64,000 nucleotides of DNA, taken from NCBI GenBank assembly GCA_049177215.1, contig CP185379.1:1922001-1986000 (forward strand), written 5' to 3'. The stretch is from Pollutiaquabacter aromativorans (GTDB lineage Bacteria; Bacteroidota; Bacteroidia; AKYH767-A; 2013-40CM-41-45). The notes beneath the pieces are model-generated. The model did not search any database and had not been told where the DNA came from. It saw nothing but the letters and a program-made list of their open reading frames with translations. Made by a program: the position numbers and the translations under genes. Numbering within the stretch: position 1 is the stretch's first letter; every line of letters starts with the position of its first letter. Positions 1 through 8,381 of the stretch are shown here, piece after piece.

Positions 1-536
1 TTCTCCTCTCCTGCTGCCTCTGCGCCAGCTTCCTTTCCGCACAATCACCCATGCTACAACCACCGGCCCCCTCGGAAGGTGATCGCTTCATAGACCGGGT
101 ATTCTTCGGCGGAAATTTTGGACTTCAGTTCGGCACACAAACGATCATCGAAATAGCCCCGATCGTCGGTTACCGGCTGACCGACCGTCTCGCCGCCGGC
201 GTAGGCGGGAAGTATATCTATTACCGCTACCGTTCAGCCCCATTCGAGTATTCCACCAACATGTACGGCGGAAGCGTATTTTCCCGCTACAACATTCTGG
301 AAAACCTGTTCGCCTATACCGAATACGAGATCCTCAATCTCGATGCACCGGATCCCTTGAATCCCTACCGACTTCGCAGAACCAATGTCACCTCCGTCTT
401 CGTCGGCGGCGGTTATCGTCAGATGCTGGGAAACAACTCTTCCCTCAACCTGATGCTGCTGTACAACCTCAACGAATCAACCAATTCGCCCTATCAAAAT
501 CCGATCATCCGGATCGGTTTCGGCTTCGGGATTTGA
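1..536 (+). CDS. Outer-membrane beta-barrel-like protein (5' end missing)
   Basis: The reading frame is open from the first full codon at base 3, so the true start lies before the window. The first in-frame ATG at 51 is probably not the start, because the residues before it form the hydrophobic end of a signal peptide (LLSCCLCASFLSAQ), with a likely cut after a small-residue motif. The mature part of about 160 residues alternates aromatic and polar residues and is rich in Gly, Tyr and Asn (for example GVGGKYIYYRYRS and FGFGI at the very end). That pattern is typical of outer-membrane barrel strands with a C-terminal aromatic or aliphatic residue. Many Bacteroidota encode such small porin-like proteins of unknown role. 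No specific family is recognised. It converges on the GT-C gene 16 bases away. Confidence 0.6.
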   Translation, partial: LLSCCLCASFLSAQSPMLQPPAPSEGDRFIDRVFFGGNFGLQFGTQTIIEIAPIVGYRLTDRLAAGVGGKYIYYRYRSAPFEYSTNMYGGSVFSRYNILENLFAYTEYEILNLDAPDPLNPYRLRRTNVTSVFVGGGYRQMLGNNSSLNLMLLYNLNESTNSPYQNPIIRIGFGFGI

Positions 537-551
537 ATCCCCTTTCCCTCC

Positions 552-1976
552 TCAGTACTTTTCTTCCCGGAGATAGGCTTGTGCACCAAAAAGATTCAGA
601 TCGACGTTGCGCATGATCTGGTTGTAATAATCCTGCTTCGGCAAATAATACACCGAGTAGTTTTTACCAATGTAATACAACAGCATGGGTTCGTCGAGGT
701 AAGACGCAAAAACCAGATTACCGGAAGTCGTATCTCCTTCCTGTACGACCAACTGATTGTACCAACGACCGCTGACCAAGACCGCAGGCCGGCTGATGCT
801 ATCCACCGAGTTCAGGATCTCACGGGTGAAGTTCATACCCTCCTGACGACGCGATTTGTAGGCAACTACAGGTCCTCGCAAAGCATCCAACACCAGCGTC
901 TCACCCCCGGCCCGAAAACGGAAACTGACCGACGATGGCTTTGCCGCATCCAGTCGATCGACCGGGCCAAGCGAACCTACGAAGGGCGACAGGATCAGCA
1001 GGTAACAACACAACTTGAAAGCTGGTTCATAAAGATACTTCCCGAGGATCAGAATGACGAACGGCACAACCGGCGCCAGGTATCCTGACTCCATCGGCAA
1101 GCGCAAAAAGGCGATGACATAGAGGTCGATCGCGATCAGCCAGGCGATCACATAGCGTTCATTGACAGAGCGGGGAAACAAGTAGCGCTTGGACGTGATC
1201 CTGTTCGGGAGGAACAACATGACCACGCCAAGAAAAATGGCGAATAGTCCCACCACGCCCCACACTTCAAACGTGAACTTGTAGAGGATCTTCGCGATCG
1301 AGGGATAGGGTACGGGATAATACGTGAGGAAATCCCATCCGTATCGCTGGATGACGGGAGCAAAACACAGCAAACCGACTATCAATGCCGGCACTGCATA
1401 CAACAGGATGCGTCGAAGATTGACGAACAGACCACCATTGCCAATCAGGATAATGATATAGGGCAGCAGCATAGCACCTGAGGTGACACGCGTGCCAATG
1501 GCCAATCCGGTGAGAATACCGGCCACTACTGGTTTTTCCGAAACGACGAAATAAAAAGATGCCAGCAGAAAACCCAACGCGATGGTGTAATCGATGGTTG
1601 TCGTACTGTGTATGTAAATTACCGGTACAGCCGCTAAGGCTGCAGCCGCCAGCAAAGGGTGACGAAACCGAAGAACTTTAAGCGAAAGAGCGAAAAAGAG
1701 TATGCCCGCCGCACTGACCATCGCCACCAACAAGTTCAGCGCAGTCGCACCACCGTTGATCAGCAGAGCGCTCAGCAGTTCCTGCACCGGATAACCCGGA
1801 AGCCGGGACGCTTCGTAGCTACCCGTATCGTGGATGTTCCTTGCCGTCAACGCGACAGCCCATGAATCCCCGTCAAGGCCATAACCATCGGAGATAAATG
1901 GCAGGCGACTTAGCAGAACGGCCAGGAAGAACAAGAAGTACTTCAGGCGGTCGTTGGAAAATTGAGCGGTCTCCAA
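552..1976 (-). CDS. GT-C fold glycosyltransferase-like integral membrane protein
   Basis: A protein of 474 residues with about ten hydrophobic segments. An acidic pair (D35, D37 in GYGLDGDSW) follows the first membrane segment, which is the usual place of the catalytic Asp of GT-C enzymes that take sugars from polyprenyl phosphate. A soluble C-terminal part of about 120 residues follows the last helix. The substrate cannot be predicted. Protein or lipid-A/O-antigen glycosylation would fit a cell-envelope enzyme of this type. The start is a TTG at 1976: an in-frame stop lies only five codons upstream and there is no nearby ATG. It is the last gene of a leftward run with mtgA, 79 bases away. 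Confidence 0.6.
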   Translation of the reverse strand: METAQFSNDRLKYFLFFLAVLLSRLPFISDGYGLDGDSWAVALTARNIHDTGSYEASRLPGYPVQELLSALLINGGATALNLLVAMVSAAGILFFALSLKVLRFRHPLLAAAALAAVPVIYIHSTTTIDYTIALGFLLASFYFVVSEKPVVAGILTGLAIGTRVTSGAMLLPYIIILIGNGGLFVNLRRILLYAVPALIVGLLCFAPVIQRYGWDFLTYYPVPYPSIAKILYKFTFEVWGVVGLFAIFLGVVMLFLPNRITSKRYLFPRSVNERYVIAWLIAIDLYVIAFLRLPMESGYLAPVVPFVILILGKYLYEPAFKLCCYLLILSPFVGSLGPVDRLDAAKPSSVSFRFRAGGETLVLDALRGPVVAYKSRRQEGMNFTREILNSVDSISRPAVLVSGRWYNQLVVQEGDTTSGNLVFASYLDEPMLLYYIGKNYSVYYLPKQDYYNQIMRNVDLNLFGAQAYLREEKY

Positions 1977-2055
1977 GGCAGGGCAAATTTATACCGACTC
2001 CTGCGGGTAAGAAAGACTGATTTACATTCTTTTGAACAGCATGCCTAAAGCCCGG

Positions 2056-2781
2056 CTAAAAATCCTCCAGTTCCAGGTTACCCATGAACCGGACGATCCT
2101 GGACGCCTTACGCTGTATGTAGGCTGTCGGTCTTGCAGGTGACCATTTCCGGGGATTGGGCAGGACTGCGGCCAGGAGCGCCGCTTCGCGGTTGGTGAGT
2201 CGCGCGGCCGGTTTGTGGAAGTACTCCTTCGCAGCCACTTCGGCGCCATAGATGCCCTCCCCCATTTCCACAATATTGAGATAGACTTCCATGATCCTTT
2301 CCTTACTCCAGAAAACTTCGATCAGAAAAGTGAAATACACTTCGAACCCTTTCCGTACATAGGATCGGGATGGCCAAAGGAACAAGTTCTTAGCGGTCTG
2401 CTGGGAGATCGTACTCGCCCCCTTCAGTCGTTTCCCTTTGTGCCGCTCGTTGTAACGCTGGGCTTTCTGGATGGCATCAAAATCGAAACCGAAATGCTCC
2501 TCGAAACGCTGATCCTCCGCGGCAATGACTGCAAGTGGTAATGCGGGGCTCATCTTGTCGAGGGACGTCCAATCTTTGCTCATCCGTAACGACCTACCGT
2601 CCGTCAACTGCTCGACACAACGGATCAGCATCAACGGAGTAACCGGAACCGGAACGAAGCGGAACAGGATCACGGACAGGATGCTTAAAATGAAAAATCC
2701 CGCAACGATACGAATCGTCCATTTCCTCAGACGAGCCCACCACCCACTCTTGCCTTTCCCCGTTACCTTTTTCCCGGCCAT
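2056..2781 (-). CDS. mtgA: Monofunctional biosynthetic peptidoglycan transglycosylase
   Basis: It polymerises lipid II into glycan strands on the outer face of the inner membrane, without a transpeptidase domain. The protein has 241 residues, the usual size of MtgA. One membrane anchor lies at about residues 23-42. The GT51 signature follows: AAEDQRFEEHFGFD, with E89 as the expected catalytic base, then KGASTISQQTAKNLFLW and a later RKGFEVY/KERIMEVYLN block. It starts at an ATG only 10 bases after the stop of the upstream deacetylase-like gene, so the two are probably cotranscribed. The family assignment is secure. Confidence 0.93.
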   Translation of the reverse strand: MAGKKVTGKGKSGWWARLRKWTIRIVAGFFILSILSVILFRFVPVPVTPLMLIRCVEQLTDGRSLRMSKDWTSLDKMSPALPLAVIAAEDQRFEEHFGFDFDAIQKAQRYNERHKGKRLKGASTISQQTAKNLFLWPSRSYVRKGFEVYFTFLIEVFWSKERIMEVYLNIVEMGEGIYGAEVAAKEYFHKPAARLTNREAALLAAVLPNPRKWSPARPTAYIQRKASRIVRFMGNLELEDF

Positions 2782-2791
2782 TGCCTGATTC

Positions 2792-5200
2792 TTACTTCAA
2801 CTTGATAAAAACTGTTTCACCCGGATCCAGATTGAAGCTATAGTAGTGACCAGAGCCGGAAGACCGAATCTGCATCGCTTTACTTCCCGCATCCAGCAGG
2901 TGTTCCGAATAAAGTGTAAAACCCTGCACGGGTTGGTGCCCTGAATTGGAATAACGCCAGCCATCTTCGGTTGGAACCATCTTCACTTCTCTGATCCTTT
3001 GCTGATAACTCAGATATTCCCGGACTACCGGCAACCACAGTTTGTGCTCTTCCCGGTAACGCGCTTGCAAGGCGAGCGCGTCATCGAAAGCCGGCTCTAT
3101 CTCCCAATGGCCGCCATTCAGACGATAGAAACCATTCGTTGAATCCACCCGCGCGGGATAACAATGCGCGATGTAAGTTCCCCGACGCCTGACCAAGTCG
3201 TCCAGGCGCTGTTCACCCAGGTAATAGGACCACATGCTACCATCCGTCGGATCGAGCGTCGTGGTTGTACGCCAATGCAATATGCTTTTGCTTCTTGTCG
3301 GATGCGACCACCATACCGGGGCAGGAAATCGTCCGGAAATGCCGGAGTACGGGGCATCCAGGCGTGAATCGAACGAGTATGGCAGAAAGACATTCGTATC
3401 CTCGTAAAAACAATTCCACACCGAGGTGATCCCGTACCTCAACCATGTATCCAAGGCGTAGCCGTCCGAGAGCGAGTCGAGACCGTCGCAAACCAAATCT
3501 TCCCGATTGCTAGTCGGAGCATTGTCGTAACCATGGTCGATCCAGGTTGTGGTATTGAATCGGGATCGCATATACTGCAACGCGACATCCAATTGTTTTC
3601 GGTTGCTGGTGAATTGTTCGGGGGTATGCAAAGCGATCTCACTACCCGACTCCTCGAGTGTCTGCATCAATGCTTCAAATCCCGGCGTTTCCCTCATCGT
3701 CGCGATTGTACCCGGGAACGCCGCATGACGCTTTCGGTTCGTGACGCGATCCGGATTGTTGTAAAACACACTCTTGGTCATCGGAATGCCGCGTGCCACA
3801 AACCCTTTTTTCGCCGTTGACGGGTCCGAGATGGAATCATGACCAAACATCACCGCCCGTTGCAATTTCAAATCCGAGTAATCGGCATGCTCCGTCCAGA
3901 TAAAGGTCGCATCGTAGCCAAACGGACGGTCTTGCAGCGCAGGAAGAAAGGATGGCATTCTGAAATACGTTTGCCATCGGGCTTCCAGGCGTTCATGCAC
4001 TTTATACACACTGCAGCTCCTATCCAAGCGATGATTGCGGCTCTTCTTCTCCTTCGGCCAGTGCAGCAAGGGATGATCCATTGACCAATCGGCATTCAAC
4101 CAAAGCGTGTTGGAGGCCCAATCCAATTGCAACGAAGACAGTTGATCCGGATAGGAAACGATCATCTCCGGAACGCTATCGCCAAAACTTACGGCACCCC
4201 TGCCCAACCAGCTTTCTTCGTCATCCCCGGCCCGCAGCATCCTTCCAACGACATCCACCGCCTGGCTGGCTGCCGGCTGCACCAGCATCACAATAGCCTG
4301 TCGGACCAGTTCAGTCGGTTGAAGCCATTCGGTATTCAGGCTCCAGCGTATCGCTGCCGCCTTTTCGTCTGTTGCCAGGGTAATGGTAGTGTTGAACCGT
4401 TCATTGGCTGATCGAAACAGCAGGTGGTGCACACCCTGAGCAACAGAATCGCGTTGAAACTCCAACGTACTGAACCGCGGTGTGATGGAATCGCCCTTTG
4501 CTTCCGTATATAAAAGCACATTGCGGATCAGTCGCTGCCCGTCGGGACGATCCACCCGCAGGATCCCACCGGCCGGCTGTATCCGTACGGCGTAATCCGT
4601 TCCCAGAAAGAGTTCCTGCTCCGCGCTTCTCGAATCGGATTGGGGCGAGCCCGGAGGCAGGAAGGACGGAAGTCCCCATCGGCAGAGACTGAACGTTACA
4701 CCGGATGTTTCCACCCGTGACCGCCGGTCCGGCTGGTAGAGGTAGACTTTGATGGTTGTTCCGCGCCTCAGAAAATTAGCAGGCAACTTGAACCCGACGT
4801 TTGTATTGATGAATTCATCCTGCTTCCCCAACTGATTGCTCAGATCCCGGCCGTCCCACAATAAGGTTTGTCCCTGCTCTTCTATCGAAAGCACCCACTG
4901 GATACCGGGATTGAGGGTGGAAGACCGCAGTTTGGCTTCACAATGCAACAGGACGGAGCGGCTAGGCAAGCTATCGGGCCAGGTCCAGGAATAGCCGGCA
5001 CCGTATGGATGGGTACTGTCCGTCACCAAAACAATATCCCCGTTCGGCAAAGCTTGTCGTTGGTCCAGATTCATCCAACCAGCTGCAGCCTGCTGTGACG
5101 AAAAATCCGCCGACCAACGAATTGTATCTGGAAATGTCGTTTGCGCCGACATTCGATATCCGATCAGCAGCAGGAAGAAAAAAAGCAACTGGCCACGCAT
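2792..5200 (-). CDS. Secreted protein with a polysaccharide-deacetylase-like region, function unknown
   Basis: An 802-residue exported protein. The chosen ATG at 5200 gives a clean signal peptide (MRGQLLFFFLLLIGYRMSAQ). A start 51 bases upstream would add a hydrophilic stretch and is less likely. The first 400 residues look beta-rich, like carbohydrate-binding or lyase-type sandwich domains. From about residue 440 there are motifs reminiscent of the NodB/glycoside deacetylase barrel: FIWTEHADYSD, then SEIALHTPEQ, WIDHGYDN, VWWSHPT and YIAHCYP. These His/Asp clusters could bind a metal. No T9SS C-terminal sorting domain is visible at the end (GETVFIKLK). I cannot name a family with certainty. 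Its neighbours mtgA and a lytic transglycosylase suggest an envelope role. Confidence 0.5.
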   Translation of the reverse strand: MRGQLLFFFLLLIGYRMSAQTTFPDTIRWSADFSSQQAAAGWMNLDQRQALPNGDIVLVTDSTHPYGAGYSWTWPDSLPSRSVLLHCEAKLRSSTLNPGIQWVLSIEEQGQTLLWDGRDLSNQLGKQDEFINTNVGFKLPANFLRRGTTIKVYLYQPDRRSRVETSGVTFSLCRWGLPSFLPPGSPQSDSRSAEQELFLGTDYAVRIQPAGGILRVDRPDGQRLIRNVLLYTEAKGDSITPRFSTLEFQRDSVAQGVHHLLFRSANERFNTTITLATDEKAAAIRWSLNTEWLQPTELVRQAIVMLVQPAASQAVDVVGRMLRAGDDEESWLGRGAVSFGDSVPEMIVSYPDQLSSLQLDWASNTLWLNADWSMDHPLLHWPKEKKSRNHRLDRSCSVYKVHERLEARWQTYFRMPSFLPALQDRPFGYDATFIWTEHADYSDLKLQRAVMFGHDSISDPSTAKKGFVARGIPMTKSVFYNNPDRVTNRKRHAAFPGTIATMRETPGFEALMQTLEESGSEIALHTPEQFTSNRKQLDVALQYMRSRFNTTTWIDHGYDNAPTSNREDLVCDGLDSLSDGYALDTWLRYGITSVWNCFYEDTNVFLPYSFDSRLDAPYSGISGRFPAPVWWSHPTRSKSILHWRTTTTLDPTDGSMWSYYLGEQRLDDLVRRRGTYIAHCYPARVDSTNGFYRLNGGHWEIEPAFDDALALQARYREEHKLWLPVVREYLSYQQRIREVKMVPTEDGWRYSNSGHQPVQGFTLYSEHLLDAGSKAMQIRSSGSGHYYSFNLDPGETVFIKLK

Positions 5201-5251
5201 GGACGACGAAGGTAAAAGTATCCGATGAGTGGCAAACGTTCGGTATAGCAC

Positions 5252-5275
5252 AAAAAAAATCCACCCGGAGGTGGA
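5252..5275 (-). terminator. Intrinsic terminator after the lytic transglycosylase gene
   Basis: Read on the minus strand, a 6-bp perfect stem (TCCACC/GGTGGA) with a 4-base loop is followed by eight consecutive T residues. It lies 20 bases after the stop codon at 5296. This is a textbook rho-independent terminator and separates that gene from the deacetylase-like gene. Confidence 0.85.
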
Positions 5276-5295
5276 GCCATGCTGCAGGTCAGAAC

Positions 5296-6720
5296 CTATT
5301 CATTTGGTTTGTCGCCCGGCTGGAGCGCTGCCGCCGCCTGTGCCTTTCCGGCATACAGGTCCGCCATCTTCTGGTCGCCGGACTTCCGATAAGCCTTGGC
5401 CAGACTGTCATACAAGGCCGGTGAGCCGGGATGCATATCAAGATTCAGCTTCAACAATTTGATCGCTTCGTCGAAGCGACGGCGTTTCGACAATTCGCCG
5501 GCCAGCAGCGATACATGTTCTTCACTTGCCGGATAGGGTTTGAGAATTACATCCCGGGAAGCAAGGGTGATGACCGATGCCCAATGCGTGAATTCCTTTC
5601 TGATCTGCCCTACCTGCCGGATGAAGTACTCATACGGGATCATATCGTCGATCAGGTCGTGCTCATATGCGCGCAGCGATGCCTGCAGGTATTCGTAGGC
5701 TTCCCAGGGCTTCATGCCGGCACGGGAATAACGGGAAAGCATCCGGTCCCCTTTCACCAGAAATACGGTATCTCCATCCTGCTCGATCAACTCGTCGAAA
5801 TTCATCAACGAAGCCAACGCGATCTGGCTGTAATTCTGGGATTCATTTTTAAAGCCACCACAGGTTGTTTGCCAGATTTGCTCAAACAACTGCAAGCCGC
5901 CGGCCTTGGGGTCGAGTGCATTGATAACACAACGGACATTACCGGCACCGGCATGATAAGCGTGTAACACCAAAAGCCGGAACCAAAGATCATGTTCCTG
6001 ATACGGTATGCCTTTTTCATCCAGGAACTTCCGGATATAGGGAACACATCCCGTATTGATCAGGCGGGCGGCGGCCATACCGGCCTTGTTCATGTCCAGA
6101 CGATCATCGTGGTATTTGGAAACCTTCAATCCAAAGCGACGGGCCACGGCAGGCATGAGCTGAAAGGGGCCCCGTGCTCCAACATAGGAACGTGCCGCAC
6201 CTTTACCCGGGCTTTCGATCAACAGGATCGCCTGCGCGTAAAAAGGATCACAGCCGTGCTTCCGGAATACCTGGATCGCCTGATTGATATCGTCGAGTGT
6301 CTTTTTGACTTCATAGAATTCCCGCTTCCCTGCCGTGACATACAATTGCTCCGTGGGAGCGATGCAATGCACCTGGGAGAGACTGTCCTTGAAGCAGATC
6401 TTCTCCAATTCGGTTTGGTTCATCCACACCGATCTGGATACGCGTTCCACCGGTTTACGGCAGGAAGCGATGTTGATGATGCAGGTGTCGCTGGTCATCG
6501 TGATGACCTCGCGCCAGAAGCGCGCCTGTCCGACGGTGTCCCAGCCTTCCGTATAAAGCGATGAATCGCGCAAGAAGGTGTAACGACTGCTGCCGTTCCA
6601 TCCCACGATCGTCTTGGTCACCCAGGCATCGGGGCCGGCCATGCTTTGAAACGCCGTGGCGAGCAACACCAGGAGCGCAAAAACGGCTCGATTCGGTTGA
6701 AAACGGTTAGAATGCGACAT
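5296..6720 (-). CDS. Lytic transglycosylase (SLT domain) with C-terminal TPR region
   Basis: It cleaves the glycan backbone of peptidoglycan in the periplasm. A signal peptide covers about residues 1-28. The SLT domain has the catalytic Glu in LLIES (E169), followed by GARGPFQLMPAVARRFG, the classic GxxGxFQxMPxxA motif, and by LDMNKAGMAAARLI. The last 70 residues (AGELSKRRRFDEAIKLLK, then DSLAKAYRKSGDQKMADL) look like TPR helices. It resembles the MltD group, but no LysM domains are present. An ATG at 6720 starts it 75 bases after the hibernation factor gene. Confidence 0.85.
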   Translation of the reverse strand: MSHSNRFQPNRAVFALLVLLATAFQSMAGPDAWVTKTIVGWNGSSRYTFLRDSSLYTEGWDTVGQARFWREVITMTSDTCIINIASCRKPVERVSRSVWMNQTELEKICFKDSLSQVHCIAPTEQLYVTAGKREFYEVKKTLDDINQAIQVFRKHGCDPFYAQAILLIESPGKGAARSYVGARGPFQLMPAVARRFGLKVSKYHDDRLDMNKAGMAAARLINTGCVPYIRKFLDEKGIPYQEHDLWFRLLVLHAYHAGAGNVRCVINALDPKAGGLQLFEQIWQTTCGGFKNESQNYSQIALASLMNFDELIEQDGDTVFLVKGDRMLSRYSRAGMKPWEAYEYLQASLRAYEHDLIDDMIPYEYFIRQVGQIRKEFTHWASVITLASRDVILKPYPASEEHVSLLAGELSKRRRFDEAIKLLKLNLDMHPGSPALYDSLAKAYRKSGDQKMADLYAGKAQAAAALQPGDKPNE

Positions 6721-6795
6721 ACCTCGAATAACCCATACGTCCGGAGGTTCCGGAAGTTGGGATAAAACGCAGGAAATCCTTACGCAATTGTCAGC

Positions 6796-7095
6796 TCAGA
6801 GCCCGCGAACTTTCTCCTTATGCTTTTTGATTTGCCGTGAAAGCGAGTTCATGCAGAGATCGGTCGCCTCTTCAAAGGTCTTGCATTGCTCGCTAACGAT
6901 GATATCATTGCCTGGAAGTTGGATCTTGATCTGCACGATCTTGTTCTTCATATCGGAAGATTTGTCCAGCTTCAGAAATACCTCTCCGCCGATGATATGG
7001 TCGTAAAAGGTCACCAGCTTGTCCACTTTATCCTGGATGAAATCGATGAGTTTACGGTCGGCGTCGAAATGGATGGATTGAACTCTGATCTTCAT
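6796..7095 (-). CDS. hpf: Ribosome hibernation promoting factor (short HPF/YfiA family)
   Basis: It binds the 30S decoding region in resting cells and blocks translation or drives ribosome dimerisation. The protein has 99 residues (MKIRVQSIHFDADRKLIDFI...), matching the short single-domain form: a beta-alpha-beta-beta-beta-alpha layout and the basic C-terminal helix LSRQIKKHKEKVRGL. The ATG at 7095 is preferred over longer forms because it gives the conserved N-terminus and has a purine-rich stretch (AAAGAAGAAGAAAG) just upstream, one of the better ribosome sites here. It lies 31 bases after xerC. Confidence 0.9.
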   Translation of the reverse strand: MKIRVQSIHFDADRKLIDFIQDKVDKLVTFYDHIIGGEVFLKLDKSSDMKNKIVQIKIQLPGNDIIVSEQCKTFEEATDLCMNSLSRQIKKHKEKVRGL

Positions 7096-7126
7096 AGTGC
7101 TTTCTTCTTCTTTTTCAAACGTTCGC

Positions 7127-8008
7127 TCAGGCTCTCGGATGAGCCTGCTGGTATACTTTTTTAAGTTTCTCGATGGTATTGTGCGTATACACCTGCGTTG
7201 CACTCAGGTTGGCATGTCCCAGCAGTTCTTTTACACTGTTGATGTCTGCTCCCCTGTTAAGCATGTGTGTGGCGAAGGTGTGTCGCAGGACGTGAGGACT
7301 GCGTTTCTCCAGTGTTGTGATGACTCCAAGATAACGCAGGACCAGGCGGTAAACGAATTTAGGGTAGAGGGATTTTCCCTGATCGGTCACGAAAAATTTT
7401 TCCCGGGATGCAAAATGGCCGTTCCGGACCTGCCGATACGCAACGATCAACTCCCGCATCTTATCAGTAAACGGAATGACGCGCTCTTTGTTTCTTTTCC
7501 CCAGGACTTTGAGCTGCATCGCGTGGAGATCGACATCCGAATCTTTCAACCCTACCAATTCGGCCAAACGCATGCCGGTTCCGTAAAGGGTCTCCAGCAC
7601 CAGGCGGTCCCGAAGACCCGTAAAGCCTTCAGGAAACGCGACTTCGGTGAAGAGCTGGTCCATTTTCCGTTCATCGACGAAGGCGGGAAGCCGCTTCGAT
7701 GTTTTTGGAGCCTGCACCCGCAGCATCGGGTTGACACGTAACGTCCCCTGACGAAGCAGGAATTTATAATAGGTTTTTAATGTGGTCAGCTTCCGGTTGA
7801 TGGAACGGGTCGTGATCTTCTGCTCCATCAGTTGGACGATCCAGGAACGGATCATCGAATGTGTTGCTGCCGACAGATCATCGGTCTCATAAGTCGATCG
7901 CAGGAAAAGGGCATACTGCTCCAGGTCGGTACTGTACGCCTGGACCGTGTGTGGCGAGAACCGCTTTTCGTAGCGGATGTATTGAAGGAATCCCTGTATC
8001 ACCGGCAA
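7127..8008 (-). CDS. xerC: Tyrosine site-specific recombinase of the XerC/XerD type
   Basis: It resolves chromosome dimers at dif by strand exchange. The protein is 293 residues, the normal Xer size. An N-terminal SAM-like core-binding domain (FLQYIRYEKRFSPHTVQAYS) is followed by the catalytic domain with the Arg in GTGMRLAELVGL, the HxxR box in SPHVLRHTFATHM, then ELLGHANLSATQVYTH with the nucleophilic Tyr. The start appears to be TTG at 8008 (or a GTG two codons later). No ATG exists before the upstream stop at 8048. The start sits directly behind the terminator hairpin of rpsU, so xerC may depend on read-through. Nothing suggests a phage or integron origin. Confidence 0.88.
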   Translation of the reverse strand: MPVIQGFLQYIRYEKRFSPHTVQAYSTDLEQYALFLRSTYETDDLSAATHSMIRSWIVQLMEQKITTRSINRKLTTLKTYYKFLLRQGTLRVNPMLRVQAPKTSKRLPAFVDERKMDQLFTEVAFPEGFTGLRDRLVLETLYGTGMRLAELVGLKDSDVDLHAMQLKVLGKRNKERVIPFTDKMRELIVAYRQVRNGHFASREKFFVTDQGKSLYPKFVYRLVLRYLGVITTLEKRSPHVLRHTFATHMLNRGADINSVKELLGHANLSATQVYTHNTIEKLKKVYQQAHPRA

Positions 8009-8009
8009 T

Positions 8010-8045
8010 AAAAAAAGAGAACCTCCCGAGTGGGGGAAGTTCTCT
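8010..8045 (-). terminator. Intrinsic terminator of rpsU, adjoining the xerC start
   Basis: On the minus strand a stem of seven base pairs (AGAGAAC/GTTCTCT), one mismatch and four more pairs with a 6-base loop is followed by a run of seven T residues. The T run ends two bases before the proposed TTG start of xerC, so the hairpin also covers the place where a ribosome would load for xerC. Confidence 0.8.
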
Positions 8046-8132
8046 TGCTATGCTTTCTTTACCATCATCGCATTCGTGTTACGAAACGACTACCAGTAAA
8101 GATACAAATTCCGGATGGATACAGCGAGCGAA

Positions 8133-8327
8133 TCAGAGCGTTTCCTGGCGCTGCATCAGGTCGCGGTATTTCGCGCGAAGGACCTGCTGGCGGCGGGCAA
8201 CCGACTTTTTCTCAAAAGTCTGGCGGCGACGCAATTCACGCAAAACTCCCGTACGTTCGAATTTCTTCTTGAACTTCTTGAGGGCCTTGTCGATTGACTC
8301 GTTTTCTTTGATCGGAACGATGATCAT
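8133..8327 (-). CDS. rpsU: 30S ribosomal protein S21
   Basis: A small basic subunit protein that helps mRNA and 30S joining at initiation. It has 64 residues, beginning MIIVPIKENESIDKALKKFK and rich in Arg/Lys (RTGVLRELRRRQTFEKKS), the usual size and sequence for Bacteroidota S21. It has its own well-formed promoter upstream and a terminator downstream, as expected for a highly expressed single gene. Confidence 0.95.
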   Translation of the reverse strand: MIIVPIKENESIDKALKKFKKKFERTGVLRELRRRQTFEKKSVARRQQVLRAKYRDLMQRQETL

Positions 8328-8350
8328 GTTGTTCTTTTGTATTGGGGTGG

Positions 8351-8381
8351 CGAAATTACAAAATCCTGAACTAAAAGCAAA
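8351..8381 (-). promoter_or_regulatory. Bacteroidota-type promoter of rpsU
   Basis: On the minus strand TTTG (8378-8381) is followed after exactly 19 bases by TAATTTCG (8351-8358). The known sigma factor consensus in this phylum is TTTG, about 19-21 bases, TAnnTTTG, so the -33 element is exact and the -7 element matches at 7 of 8 positions. The start codon of rpsU lies 24 bases further on. Confidence 0.65.

Noticed and set aside
7127..8008. XerC-type recombinase as the mark of a mobile element
   Set aside because: Flanking genes are housekeeping, there are no attachment repeats or other phage genes, and the protein has the ordinary Xer length.
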